Below are positions 63,430 through 64,000 of a stretch of DNA of 64,000 nt, one piece after another. Within the stretch, counting starts at the first letter, position 1, and every line of letters starts with the position of its first letter. The notes under the pieces are model-generated. The model ran no database searches. It was given only the letters and a program-made list of their open reading frames with translations, and was not told where the DNA came from. Made by a program: the position numbers and the translations under genes. Source of the stretch: Streptomyces sp. DH37 (GTDB lineage: Bacteria; Actinomycetota; Actinomycetes; Streptomycetales; Streptomycetaceae); the NCBI RefSeq assembly GCF_029813835.1, contig NZ_JARVKV010000027.1, positions 1 to 64,000 on the forward strand, given 5' to 3'.

Positions 63430-64000
63430 CCACCCCGCCCGCCCTGCTCCTCGTCGGCCATGGCACCCGTGACGACGCCGGTGCCGAGGCGTTCCGCTCC
63501 TTCGTGCGCGACCTCGGCGAGCGGCGGCCCGACCTCCCCGTCGCGGGAGGGTTCATCGAACTGTCCCCGCCGCCGCTCGCCGACGCCGTCGCCGAACTGA
63601 CCGGCCGGGGCGTGCGGAGCTTCGCCGCCGTCCCGCTGATGCTGGTCTCGGCCGGACACGCCAAGGGCGACATCCCGGCCGCCCTGGCCCGCGAGGAGCG
63701 GCGCCATCCGGGCACCTCCTACGCCTACGGCCGCCCGCTCGGCCCGCACCCGGCGCTGCTGAACGTGCTGGAGCGCCGGGTGGACGAGGCGCTGCGCGGG
63801 GCGCGCGGCGAGGCCGACCGCGCCGGCACCACGGTGCTGCTGGTCGGCCGCGGCTCCACCGACCCGGACGCCAACGCCGAGGTGCACAAGGCGGCCCGGC
63901 TGCTGTGGGAGGGGCGCGGCTACGCGGGCGTGGAGACGGCGTTCGTCTCGCTCGCCGCCCCCGACGTCCCCTCCGGTCTGGAACGCTGCCGGATGCTGGG
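63426..64000 (+). CDS. cbiX: Sirohydrochlorin chelatase CbiX-type (partial, runs off the window)
   Basis: First ~191 residues of a class II chelatase. The first half carries LLLVGHGTRDDAGAEAFRSF, IELSPPPLADAVAEL and the metal His in MLVSAGHAKGDIPAAL; a second related half begins near TVLLVGRGSTDPDANAEVHK, so this is the long two-domain form. CbiX inserts cobalt into sirohydrochlorin at the start of the early-insertion route (SirB/CbiX members can also insert iron or nickel). GTG at 63426 overlaps the cobH stop. 3' end not in the window. Confidence 0.93.
   Translation, partial: MTTPPALLLVGHGTRDDAGAEAFRSFVRDLGERRPDLPVAGGFIELSPPPLADAVAELTGRGVRSFAAVPLMLVSAGHAKGDIPAALAREERRHPGTSYAYGRPLGPHPALLNVLERRVDEALRGARGEADRAGTTVLLVGRGSTDPDANAEVHKAARLLWEGRGYAGVETAFVSLAAPDVPSGLERCRML

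Overview
The window looks like the chromosomal core of a Streptomyces. It is very GC-rich, third positions are almost all G or C, and GTG and TTG starts are common. It encodes a chaplin, a Spo0M homologue, a 73-residue protein matching the Streptomyces nucleoid protein Gbn, and a micro-protein of the SGM_5486 family. From memory, the gene order resembles the S. coelicolor stretch from about SCO1790 to SCO1860 (chpE, serB, fabG/fabI, tyrS, moaA, a subtilase, gbn, pitH2, cob). I saw no insertion sequence, prophage, CRISPR array or tRNA, so this is vertically inherited housekeeping DNA rather than an island.

Layout. 1-580: 5' end of a 16S rRNA gene on the minus strand with its leader and a strong promoter. 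555-7780: mpg, spo0M, a PEBP protein, an HNH nuclease, a TauE exporter, an NfeD/SPFH membrane pair and a stand-alone ABC ATPase. 7869-12918: a short chaplin, a NarL-type two-component pair and an FHA-ABC exporter like mycobacterial Rv1747. 13212-19376: serB, sixA, an MFS transporter with its micro-protein and a divergent GntR regulator, and a fabG-fabI (mabA-inhA-like) pair. 19683-27748: small proteins, tldD/tldE, tyrS, a GlsB-like protein, a DUF3099 protein and moaA. 27989-33385: a secreted subtilase, a sterol-desaturase-like enzyme, a DnaQ-BRCT exonuclease, SURF1 and an atypical SDR. 33478-36951: an Asp23/AmaP envelope-stress cluster. 36959-43820: an enoyl-CoA hydratase, gbn, an ABC-F protein with a possible seven-codon leader, an unknown protein, an alpha/beta hydrolase and a class II aldolase. 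44037-45513: a PiT phosphate transporter behind clear PHO boxes.

45708-64000: a cobalamin riboswitch and one long operon, cobD-cobQ-cobN-chlID-cobO-cobB-cobI-cobM-cbiD-cobL-cbiG/cobJ-ferredoxin-cobH-cbiX, running off the right edge. Nearly every junction is a stop/start overlap, so the operon is probably translated as a coupled unit. It mixes late-insertion (aerobic) genes (cobN, chlID) with early-insertion (anaerobic) genes (cbiX, cbiD, cbiG).

The observations most worth following up are the GATC cluster beside gbn, the leaderless MVSLLVH reading frame before the ABC-F gene, the palindrome filling the promoter spacer between the GntR and MFS genes, the two-cysteine chaplin at what appears to be the chpE locus, the micro-ORF between riboswitch and cobD, and the mixed chelatase content of the cob operon.
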